Below are positions 57,461-64,000 of a stretch of DNA of 64,000 bases, piece by piece. Each line of letters opens with the position of its first letter. Position 1 is the first letter of the stretch. The position numbers and the translations under genes are program-made. The DNA is from an uncultured bacterium (GTDB lineage Bacteria; Pseudomonadota; Gammaproteobacteria; Burkholderiales; Burkholderiaceae_C), in assembly GCA_903928495.1 (NCBI GenBank), contig CAIYQZ010000061.1, positions 62,001-126,000 on the forward strand, written 5' to 3'. The notes under the pieces are model-generated. The model was given only the letters and a program-made list of their open reading frames with translations. It did no database searches and had not been told where the DNA came from.

Positions 57461-57506
57461 GCCTGGGAGTGTACTTTTTCACCCTTGCCCGCAGGGTTGT
57501 AGGGGC

Positions 57507-57941
57507 TCAGCGACGAGATCGCTGCCAGGCAACCCACCCGCTGTGCATGCCCGCGACCAGAAAGAGCAGGCCTGCACCCAGAATGGCCCAGCGCCAGCGG
57601 GTGGCAGGCCGATCGCCCTCCCCCTCCACACGGTTGAACCCCGGCCTGGAGCGGGCGTACTCGACGGCGATGGTCTCACCCACCGCGTCGAAGTAGCCCG
57701 AACTGCGGCCCTCGTGGGCCCGGCCGGTCTGGTCCTTGAAACGGTATTGCAGCCAACGCGTGTCAGGCCGACCGCTGGTTGTGTGGCTGCCTGAATCGAT
57801 CACCACACCGATCACCCTTTCGGGTTCCGACTCAATGGCGTGGTGCCATACCACATGCCAGCCGCCGATTGCCGCGAGCCCCAGGCCTACCGGACAAAAC
57901 GCCAGCGGTGCCCACCAGGGGTTGGGTGGGCGAGACACCAA
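57507..57941 (-). CDS. DUF3592-like membrane protein
   Basis: The 144-residue protein has an N-terminal helix (WWAPLAFCPVGLGLAAIGGW), an extracytoplasmic domain with RWLQYRFKDQTGRAHEGRSS and VGETIAVEYARSRPGFNRVE, and a C-terminal helix (WAILGAGLLFLVAGMHSGW). This matches DUF3592, of unknown function. It lies between the YgiQ-like and pyrophosphatase genes on the same strand, 46 bases from the former. Confidence 0.82.
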   Translation of the reverse strand: MVSRPPNPWWAPLAFCPVGLGLAAIGGWHVVWHHAIESEPERVIGVVIDSGSHTTSGRPDTRWLQYRFKDQTGRAHEGRSSGYFDAVGETIAVEYARSRPGFNRVEGEGDRPATRWRWAILGAGLLFLVAGMHSGWVAWQRSRR

Positions 57942-57944
57942 GAA

Positions 57945-58481
57945 TCAGGCTTTGCTGTTGGCGTAAGTGGCCATGCCGTCGGTGATTTCTTTGTGGGCTT
58001 CAGGAATGCCGACCCAGCCATTGACCTTGACCCACTTGCCTGGCTCGAGGTCTTTGTAGTGTTCAAAGAAGTGGGCGATGTTCTTCAGCACCAGGGGATT
58101 CACATCGTCCATGGTGTTGATGTGGTCGTAGAACGGCAGAATCTTTTGGGTGGGCACGGCCAGGAGCTTGGCGTCTTCGCCGCCTTCGTCGGTCATTTTG
58201 AACATGCCGATGGCGCGGCACGGCACCACCACACCGGGGGGCAGTGGGAAGGGTGTGAGCACCAGCACGTCCACGGGGTCGCCGTCGCCACTGATGGTCT
58301 GGGGGATGTAGCCGTAGTTGCAGGGGTAGTGCATGGCGGTGCCCATGAAACGGTCCACAAACAATGCACCGGATTCTTTGTCGACTTCGTACTTCACGGG
58401 GTCGGAGTTCGCCGAAATTTCGATGATGACGTTGAAGGTTTCAGGGGCTTTGGAGCCGGGGGTGACGTTGTTCAGTGACAT
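57945..58481 (-). CDS. ppa: Inorganic pyrophosphatase, family I
   Basis: The 178-residue enzyme hydrolyses pyrophosphate. The metal-binding core is [20 protein letters not shown], with [20 protein letters not shown] and [11 protein letters not shown] before it and the usual [20 protein letters not shown] after. It is three bases upstream of the DUF3592 gene and divergent from the binding-protein gene. Confidence 0.96.
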   Translation of the reverse strand: MSLNNVTPGSKAPETFNVIIEISANSDPVKYEVDKESGALFVDRFMGTAMHYPCNYGYIPQTISGDGDPVDVLVLTPFPLPPGVVVPCRAIGMFKMTDEGGEDAKLLAVPTQKILPFYDHINTMDDVNPLVLKNIAHFFEHYKDLEPGKWVKVNGWVGIPEAHKEITDGMATYANSKA

Positions 58482-58607
58482 GACGGTCTGCGAAGGTTGA
58501 TGTGAAACAGGTGAGCCGCTGGTGGGCCAAGCCGGCTATTGGCGCTGATTTTACTGATGGCACCCTTACTGCCTGAGGCCCATGACCCGCGCCAGCCGAG
58601 CGATAAG

Positions 58608-59762
58608 ATGCAAGCCATGCCCCCGACACACTGCTTCACGCCGGTACCAGCCGTCACACCATGCCGCACGCTGCATGCCGCCTGCCGCTGGGCGGCGGGG
58701 CTTGTGCTGGCTTGTTCAGTGCTGGCCGGTGCCATTCAGCCGGCCGCCGCAGCCACTGACGCTGCCACCACCAAGCCACAGCAGTTGCGCATTGTGGGTG
58801 GTCTGGCCGGTCTGACGCAGTACACCCAGTTTGAAGAGCCTTTTTGGACGCAAGAGGTGCCACGCCTGACGCAGGGCCAGTTGCGTGCCGACATCGTGCC
58901 GTTCAACAAGGCCGGACTGCGCACCCACGAAGCGCTGCGGCTGATACAGCTCGGGGTGGTGCCGTTTGGCACGGTGCTGCTGTCGGGTGTGCTCACCACC
59001 GACCCGGAATTGGCCGCGCTCGACCTGGCGGGGCTCAACCCGGACATGGCCAGCCTGCGGCGATCAATGGCGGCATTCCGGCCCCACCTTGAGCAGACCA
59101 TGCGGGAACGCCATGGCATCGAGGTGCTGGCCATCTACACCTACCCGCCGCAAATCACTTTTTGCACCAAACCGTTCAAGGGTCTGTCTGACCTGTCTGG
59201 CCGCCGGGTGCGCATCAGCAACCCCACGCAGGCCGACCTGCTGCGGCCGTTCGGCGTGATTCCACTGCAGGTGGAGTTCTCCGAGCTGATGACCAATGTG
59301 CGCAACGGCAACGTCGATTGCGCCATCACCGGCGGCATGACGGGCAACACCATTGGCCTGCACACCCTGACCAGCCACCTGCACGCCAGCGCCACCACAT
59401 GGGGGCTGTCGGTCTTTGGCGCCAACATCGCCGCATGGCACGCCCTGCCCGCCCCGGTGCGGGACAAACTCAGGGCAGCCTTGCACACACTTGAGGCATC
59501 GGTGTGGGACGACGCCGAACAGCAAATGCGCGCGGGCGTGGCGTGCAACACGGGGCAAGGCAACTGCCTGGGCGGCAAAGCCGGGCAGATGACCGAGGTC
59601 CGCACCACCGAACCCGACGAACAGAAACTGCGCGAGGCATTCCGCACCAGCGTGTTGCCAGCGTGGTTGCAACGCTGTGGTGAAGCCTGCGTTCCGGTGT
59701 GGAACCGGCTGATGGCCCCGACCGTCGGCATCCGCGCCACGCCGCAGCCGCACAAGCCTTGA
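58608..59762 (+). CDS. TRAP-type (DctP) solute-binding protein
   Basis: The 384-residue protein has a signal peptide ending near AAAATDA. The DctP fold is marked by ITFCTKPFKGLSDLSGRRVR and RISNPTQADLLRPFG, the region with the conserved ligand-binding Arg, and by LQVEFSELMTNVRNGNVDCA and ITGGMTGNTIGLHTLT. Two Cys pairs near the end (CNTGQGNC and CGEAC) could form disulfides. No TRAP permease genes follow; instead a GGDEF/EAL gene starts at or just after the stop. It may serve as a sensory binding protein. The start ATG could also be 58617. Confidence 0.8.
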   Translation: MQAMPPTHCFTPVPAVTPCRTLHAACRWAAGLVLACSVLAGAIQPAAAATDAATTKPQQLRIVGGLAGLTQYTQFEEPFWTQEVPRLTQGQLRADIVPFNKAGLRTHEALRLIQLGVVPFGTVLLSGVLTTDPELAALDLAGLNPDMASLRRSMAAFRPHLEQTMRERHGIEVLAIYTYPPQITFCTKPFKGLSDLSGRRVRISNPTQADLLRPFGVIPLQVEFSELMTNVRNGNVDCAITGGMTGNTIGLHTLTSHLHASATTWGLSVFGANIAAWHALPAPVRDKLRAALHTLEASVWDDAEQQMRAGVACNTGQGNCLGGKAGQMTEVRTTEPDEQKLREAFRTSVLPAWLQRCGEACVPVWNRLMAPTVGIRATPQPHKP

Positions 59763-59767
59763 TCCCT

Positions 59768-62700
59768 GTGACACAACCAGTCCCAGCCACGCTGCCATTG
59801 CGCAGGATGCTGCTCATCCTCGGTGGTGTGGTGGGTGTTTTCGCCGTGTTGCTGGTGACGGTGGCACTGGGCCAGATCAAGCGCGCCGACCAACAGGCGC
59901 AACAAACCGGGCATGACCAGGTGGAGCGGGCCGTCAGTGCAGCAGAAAGCACGGTCAACCGCACCTTGGTTGGCGTTGACATGCTGCTGGCCGAGACGGC
60001 CGACTGGGTGCGCGAGTTGCCCCCTGGCGCTGCAGCCCAACAGCGCCAATCCCCGAAGGGGCAGAACCTGCAGCGCCTGCTCAAGGCAGCACTGAACCAA
60101 AACCTGATGTTGCGCGATGTGGCCGTGGTGGATGACAGCGGCCAGGTGCTGTTCAGCGCCAAGCCAGCCACCTCCCGGCTGGGGCTGCAACTGCCGGCGG
60201 GTTTTCTGGAGCGCTTGCTCGCGCAGCCGTATCCGTCGCTGGAAGTCAGCGGCCCGCAAACCAACAGCACCGGGCCCGACCGTTCGCTGTTCTTTGCTCG
60301 CTCGGTGATGTTGCCCAGCCAACGCAAGGTCGTGGCGGTGGCCGAAGTCCACCTGCCGCTGGTCGCCAGCCTGATGGACCCAGGCGACCCTGATGGCCAG
60401 ATGTGGGTCACGCTAGAACGTGACAACGGCCAATTGCTGGCCAGCTACCCAGCCCTGGACGCAGTGATCGGCCAGACCCTGAAGCCCGCTCTGGACCCAT
60501 TGCTGACGGAAGGCACAGCCCATTCCGGATCGGGGCGGCTGAGCGGCGAGGTGTCGGTGCTCGCGGTGCGGCCGACGCTGTACGCCGGCCTGCTGATCGC
60601 AGCGGGCATGCCGCGCAGCGCGGTGATGGCAGATGCCCTGCAGGAACGGCGCCTGGTGTTGGGCGTCACAGCGGGGATGCTGCTGCTGGTGCTGGTGGCC
60701 AGCGGCCTGTTGTGGGTGTACGTGGCCCGCCTGTCGCTGGCTCGCATGCAGGTGGCCCAGGCCAACGCGCAATTGCAACTGGCCAACGGTGAACTCGCCC
60801 AGTCGCTGTCCCTGGTCAAAGCCACCCTGGAGTCCACAGCCGATGCCGTGTTGGTGGTGGACACAGAAGGACAACTCAGGCACTTCAACCGCCAGTTCCT
60901 GCTGCTGATGGGCATCCCGGAGGGGGGCATGGAGTCCGACGCACTGGAGAACGTGCGCGCCACTGTGGCCAGCCGCATGGCCGATCCGGCCTATTTTTTG
61001 AGCAGCACCCGCGAGGCCCTTCAAAACCCCTTGCAAGACACCCGCGACCAGATCGAACTGGCCGATGGCCGTGTGCTGGTGCGTCACTCGCTGCCCCAGT
61101 TGCTGGACGGCCAACCGGTGGGACGCGTGTGGAGTTTTCAGGACGTGACGCACTTCAAGCGAGCTGAAGCGTCGATGCGGGCCCAGCAGGAAGCCCTGAA
61201 CCTGGCGCACAGCGACCTGGCGGCCACACTGGAGGCCATCCCCGACCTGCTGTTCGAGCTGGACGAGGAGGGACACTACCTCGACTACCGAGCCGGCCAG
61301 CAAACCCTGCTGGTGGCGGCCCCCAGCCAACTGCTGGGGCGCAAAGTGTCTGAGGCCATGCCTCCGGCCGCTGCGCACGAGGTCATGTCTGCACTGGCCG
61401 AGGCCAAATCACAGGGTCACTCGTACGGGCGGCAAGTGGTGCTCGACCTCCCCCAGGGCAAAACCTGGTTCGAGTTGTCGGTGGCCCGCAAAAAAGGACT
61501 GGTGAACGGCCAGGCGCGTTTCATCCTGATTTCGCGCGACATCAGCATGCGCAAACAGCATGAGAACCTGATCTGGAACCAGGCCAACTACGACGCACTC
61601 ACCGGCTTGCCCAACCGGCGCATGTTCCGCGACCACCTGGAAAACCGGCTCGCACTTGCCCGGGCGAAGGGTGAATCACTGGCGCTCATGTTCCTGGACC
61701 TCGACCGCTTCAAGGAAATCAACGACACCCATGGGCACGACATGGGCGACCACCTGCTCCAAACCGCTGCACAGCGTTTGCGCGCGGGTGTGCGCGAGTC
61801 AGACATGGTGGCCCGCATGGGTGGAGACGAATTCACCCTGCTGATCGCCGGCAACGGGGTGGCCGATCGCGCCACGGCGCTGTGCCAAGGGCTGCTGCAC
61901 CGCATGGCAGAGCCGTTTCACCTGGGACTGGAGCTGGACTACGTGTCGGCCAGCATCGGCATCACGCTGTTTCCGGACGATGCACAGGACGCCGAGACCC
62001 TGATCAAGCAGGCGGACCAGGCCATGTACGCCGCCAAACGCCTGGGCCGCAACCGGTTTGAACGCTTCACGTCTGCCATGCAGGAGGCCACCCTGGTGCG
62101 ATCACGCATTGCCCGCGACCTGCGTTCCGCCTTGAGCGGGCAACAGTTCTGGCTGGCCTATCAACCCGTGGTCGACCTGCGCACAGGAATGGTCCGCAAA
62201 GCCGAAGCGCTGATCCGCTGGCAGCACCCCACACAGGGCGAGGTGGGCCCCGCCACCTTCATACCCATCGCGGAAGAGTCGGGCAGCATCCACGAGATTG
62301 GCCAGTGGGTGTTCGAGACGTCGGCTGCGCAGGTGGCTCAATGGCGGCGCAGCTTGCACCCGGAGTTTCAGGTTGGTATCAACACCTCGCCCCTGCAGTA
62401 CCAGCGCCAGGGACTGCAACCCGGCGCACTGACTGCACACTTGGCCACGCTGGGCCTGGACGGCCACAGCCTGGTCCTGGAAATCACCGAGGGCCTGTTG
62501 ATGGACGCGTCGGCCGGCACGCGCCAGCAATTGAGCGCCCTGCACGCCGCAGGTTTCGAGATATCTTTGGACGACTTTGGCACCGGCTACTCGGCCCTGT
62601 CCTACCTGCACCAGTTCGACCTGGACTACCTGAAAATCGACCAGTCATTTGTGCGTGGTCTGCATGCCGACAGCAAAGACCTGGCGCTGTGCAAAGCCAC

Positions 62701-62881
62701 CATCGTGATGGCCCATGAGCTGGGCCTGAAGGTGGTGGCGGAGGGCATTGAAACCGAAGAACAGCGTGACCTGCTGGCCCAGGCAGGCTGCGATTTTGGC
62801 CAGGGCTACCTGTTTTCACGCCCTGTCTCGGCTGGCGACTTCGAAGCGCTGATGGCCAAATGGCCTGTCAATGGATTCTGA
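59768..62881 (+). CDS. Membrane sensor diguanylate cyclase/phosphodiesterase (PAS-GGDEF-EAL)
   Basis: The protein has about 1037 residues: a membrane helix (LLILGGVVGVFAVLLVTVAL), a periplasmic sensor of about 270 residues, a second helix (VTAGMLLLVLVASGLLWVYV), two PAS domains (TLESTADAVLVVDTEGQLRH and TLEAIPDLLFELDEEGHYLD), then GGDEF and EAL. GGDEF is intact (RMGGDEFTLL near residue 687) with an RxxD inhibitory site five residues before it. EAL is intact (EALIRW near 813, DDFGTGYSALSYL, VVAEGIETEEQ). Start is GTG 59768 or TTG 59759, the latter overlapping the DctP stop as TTGA. It probably makes or breaks c-di-GMP in response to what the DctP protein binds. Confidence 0.88.
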   Translation: MTQPVPATLPLRRMLLILGGVVGVFAVLLVTVALGQIKRADQQAQQTGHDQVERAVSAAESTVNRTLVGVDMLLAETADWVRELPPGAAAQQRQSPKGQNLQRLLKAALNQNLMLRDVAVVDDSGQVLFSAKPATSRLGLQLPAGFLERLLAQPYPSLEVSGPQTNSTGPDRSLFFARSVMLPSQRKVVAVAEVHLPLVASLMDPGDPDGQMWVTLERDNGQLLASYPALDAVIGQTLKPALDPLLTEGTAHSGSGRLSGEVSVLAVRPTLYAGLLIAAGMPRSAVMADALQERRLVLGVTAGMLLLVLVASGLLWVYVARLSLARMQVAQANAQLQLANGELAQSLSLVKATLESTADAVLVVDTEGQLRHFNRQFLLLMGIPEGGMESDALENVRATVASRMADPAYFLSSTREALQNPLQDTRDQIELADGRVLVRHSLPQLLDGQPVGRVWSFQDVTHFKRAEASMRAQQEALNLAHSDLAATLEAIPDLLFELDEEGHYLDYRAGQQTLLVAAPSQLLGRKVSEAMPPAAAHEVMSALAEAKSQGHSYGRQVVLDLPQGKTWFELSVARKKGLVNGQARFILISRDISMRKQHENLIWNQANYDALTGLPNRRMFRDHLENRLALARAKGESLALMFLDLDRFKEINDTHGHDMGDHLLQTAAQRLRAGVRESDMVARMGGDEFTLLIAGNGVADRATALCQGLLHRMAEPFHLGLELDYVSASIGITLFPDDAQDAETLIKQADQAMYAAKRLGRNRFERFTSAMQEATLVRSRIARDLRSALSGQQFWLAYQPVVDLRTGMVRKAEALIRWQHPTQGEVGPATFIPIAEESGSIHEIGQWVFETSAAQVAQWRRSLHPEFQVGINTSPLQYQRQGLQPGALTAHLATLGLDGHSLVLEITEGLLMDASAGTRQQLSALHAAGFEISLDDFGTGYSALSYLHQFDLDYLKIDQSFVRGLHADSKDLALCKATIVMAHELGLKVVAEGIETEEQRDLLAQAGCDFGQGYLFSRPVSAGDFEALMAKWPVNGF

Positions 62882-62932
62882 TTTCGCAGCTGTAAAGTCA
62901 ATACAGTCAAGCGCCAACAGCTTTTTTCTTTC
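62875..62932 (-). repeat. Dispersed AT-rich repeat, copy 8 (upstream of ridA)
   Basis: On the minus strand it reads AAAAAAGCTGTTGGCGCTT, 18 bases, then GCTGCGAAATCAG. The middle GACTGTATTGACTTTACA matches copies 6 and 7. It provides the stop of the GGDEF/EAL gene and the leader of ridA. Confidence 0.78.
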
Positions 62933-62951
62933 ATTTTTTACTGCAAACACC

Positions 62952-63422
62952 ATGAACGCACTGCAACAACTCCAAACCCTGAACATCACCCTGCCCCCGG
63001 TGGCCATTCCCGCCGCTGCCTATGTGCCCTTTGTGCAAACCGGCAAGCTGGTGTTTCTGAGTGGCCACATCGCCAAGCAAGACGGCAAACCCTGGGTGGG
63101 CCAACTGGGCCGCGACATGACCACCGACCAAGCCAAGCTGGCCGCACGCGCCGTGGCCATTGACCTGATGGGCACCCTGGCAGCGGCCTGTGCCGCAGCA
63201 GGCACCGACCTGAACGGTGTGAAACGCATCGTGAAGGTGATGAGCCTGGTCAACTCCACCGCCGACTACACCGAGCAGCACCTCGTCACCAACGGCTGCA
63301 GCGAGTTGCTCGGCCAAGTGTTTGGCGCGGAGGTGGGCGCACACGCCCGCAGCGCGTTCGGCGTGGCACAACTGCCAATGGGTGCGTGCGTGGAAATCGA
63401 GCTGATTGCCGAACTGGCCTGA
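62952..63422 (+). CDS. RidA/YjgF-family protein
   Basis: The 156-residue protein has the RidA-like start AAYVPFVQTGKLVFLSGHIA and the later VVKVMSLVNSTADY-type segment RIVKVMSLVNSTADYTEQH, then SAFGVAQLPMGACVEIELIA. The Arg of SARSAFG-type contact (HARSAFGVAQLPMG) is conserved. RidA deaminates reactive enamines, but this longer branch may differ. The ATG at 62952 is preferred. It follows the repeat copy and ends six bases before the convergent ATPase. Confidence 0.87.
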   Translation: MNALQQLQTLNITLPPVAIPAAAYVPFVQTGKLVFLSGHIAKQDGKPWVGQLGRDMTTDQAKLAARAVAIDLMGTLAAACAAAGTDLNGVKRIVKVMSLVNSTADYTEQHLVTNGCSELLGQVFGAEVGAHARSAFGVAQLPMGACVEIELIAELA

Positions 63423-63428
63423 GCCCCC

Positions 63429-64000
63429 TCACGCGTTGGCAGCAGCCAGCACCTCGCTCACCTCAGTGAGGCCCTGCAGTGCCTTTTCAATGCCGTCCTG
63501 GCGCAAGGTCAACATGCCGTGAGCCAGCGCCGACTGGCGCATCTCGCCGGCAGACGCCCGCTTGCGGATGAGGGAGCGCACCTCTTCGTTGCTGAGCATC
63601 AGCTCGTGCACACCCAGCCGCCCCTTGAAACCCGTCCCCCCACAGTGCGGGCACCCTTGGTGCCGATACAGATTCACGCCACCTTCCCCGTTGCTGTGCG
63701 CCAGCTTCCATTGCGCCACCTGGGCTTCAATCAACGGCTGCTGCGCCGGGGCCTGGCCGGTTGCATCCAGCCCAAGATACACCGCAGCCAAGTGAGCCAG
63801 CTGGTCCGGCTGGGCCGCTGAAGGCTGGCGACAGTGGGTGCACAGCCTGCGCACCAGCCGCTGTGCCAGGATGGCCAGCAGCGAATCGGAAAAATTGAAA
63901 GGGTCCAGCCCGATTTCGAGCAGCCGCGTGATGCTTTCGGGTGCCGAGTTGGTGTGCAGCGTGGACAGCACCAGATGGCCGGTCAGCGAGGCCTCGACCG
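63429..64000 (-). CDS. GspE/PilB-type secretion ATPase, C-terminal part
   Basis: The 5' end lies beyond the window. The visible 190 residues include VEASLTGHLVLSTLHTNSAP, the His box of type II secretion/type IV pilus ATPases. ITRLLEIGLDPFNFSDSLLA and LAQRLVRRLCTHCRQP follow, and a second CxxC (CPHCGGTGFKGRLGVHELML) completes a zinc-binding tetracysteine motif. The N-terminal domain and Walker motifs are not visible, so GspE, PilB or a homolog cannot be separated. Confidence 0.88.
   Translation of the reverse strand, partial: VEASLTGHLVLSTLHTNSAPESITRLLEIGLDPFNFSDSLLAILAQRLVRRLCTHCRQPSAAQPDQLAHLAAVYLGLDATGQAPAQQPLIEAQVAQWKLAHSNGEGGVNLYRHQGCPHCGGTGFKGRLGVHELMLSNEEVRSLIRKRASAGEMRQSALAHGMLTLRQDGIEKALQGLTEVSEVLAAANA

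Noticed and set aside
1-64000. tRNA genes, CRISPR arrays, insertion sequences or phage genes
   Set aside because: No cloverleaf with CCA end, no direct-repeat array, no transposase or integrase motif was found; the small repeats are too short and carry no gene.

Overview
The window is a 64 kb piece of a bacterial chromosome, GC-rich and densely coding on both strands. Gene content and order point to Betaproteobacteria, Burkholderiales, most likely Comamonadaceae. The pointers are glnA followed by ntrB and ntrC, pstSCAB-phoU-phoBR beside ppx and ppk, dnaX-ybaB-recR next to a short SRP RNA, and a short AT-rich dispersed repeat of a kind I associate with that family. The assignment is inference, since no rRNA is present. 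I saw no tRNA, CRISPR array, insertion sequence or prophage, and no gene-free stretch longer than about 300 bases.

Layout. 1-2.3 kb: end of moaA, then mobA and moeA (molybdenum cofactor). 2.3-4.2 kb: a GGDEF/EAL gene broken by a frameshift. 4.4-6.1 kb: yidB-like gene and a PilU-like ATPase. 6.1-10.4 kb: an RND efflux pump and its adaptor. 10.5-14.3 kb: rnhA with a methyltransferase, diverging from gloB and a MltD-like lytic transglycosylase. 14.3-18.9 kb: orphan ABC binding protein, MAPEG protein, recR, ybaB, dnaX and the SRP RNA. 19-22.5 kb: thyA, a DMT transporter, an acetyltransferase, folA and an exonuclease III gene. 22.5-27.6 kb: nitrogen control (ntrC, ntrB, small exported protein, glnA) with a sigma-54 promoter and an NtrC site. 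27.6-38.6 kb: housekeeping genes, including rsuA, orn, an M48 protease, rsgA, a CobD-like gene, a NudL-like gene, rplS, trxA and rho. 38.7-40.8 kb: type B L31 and a GT-C membrane protein.

40.8-53.4 kb is a phosphate block: phoR, phoB, phoU, pstB, pstA, pstC, pstS, then ppx and, convergently, ppk. Pho boxes are readable upstream of both pstS and ppk. Upstream of ppk on the same strand lie a GT4 glycosyltransferase and an OlsB-like acyltransferase, which suggests phosphate-free membrane lipids are linked to the phosphate response. 53.5-64 kb: a CoA-transferase, a zinc-ribbon membrane protein, a YgiQ-type radical SAM protein, pyrophosphatase, a TRAP-type binding protein translationally linked to a large GGDEF/EAL sensor, ridA and the end of a GspE/PilB-like ATPase.

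The most unusual signal is a roughly 50-base repeat found eight times, in both orientations. Five copies lie inside reading frames (moeA, dnaX, rsgA, the YgiQ gene and the GT4 gene) without breaking them, and three sit at gene ends. All eight keep exactly 18 bases between the two conserved cores. A second notable signal is a run of nine A in dnaX that could yield a short gamma-type clamp-loader subunit by slippage.
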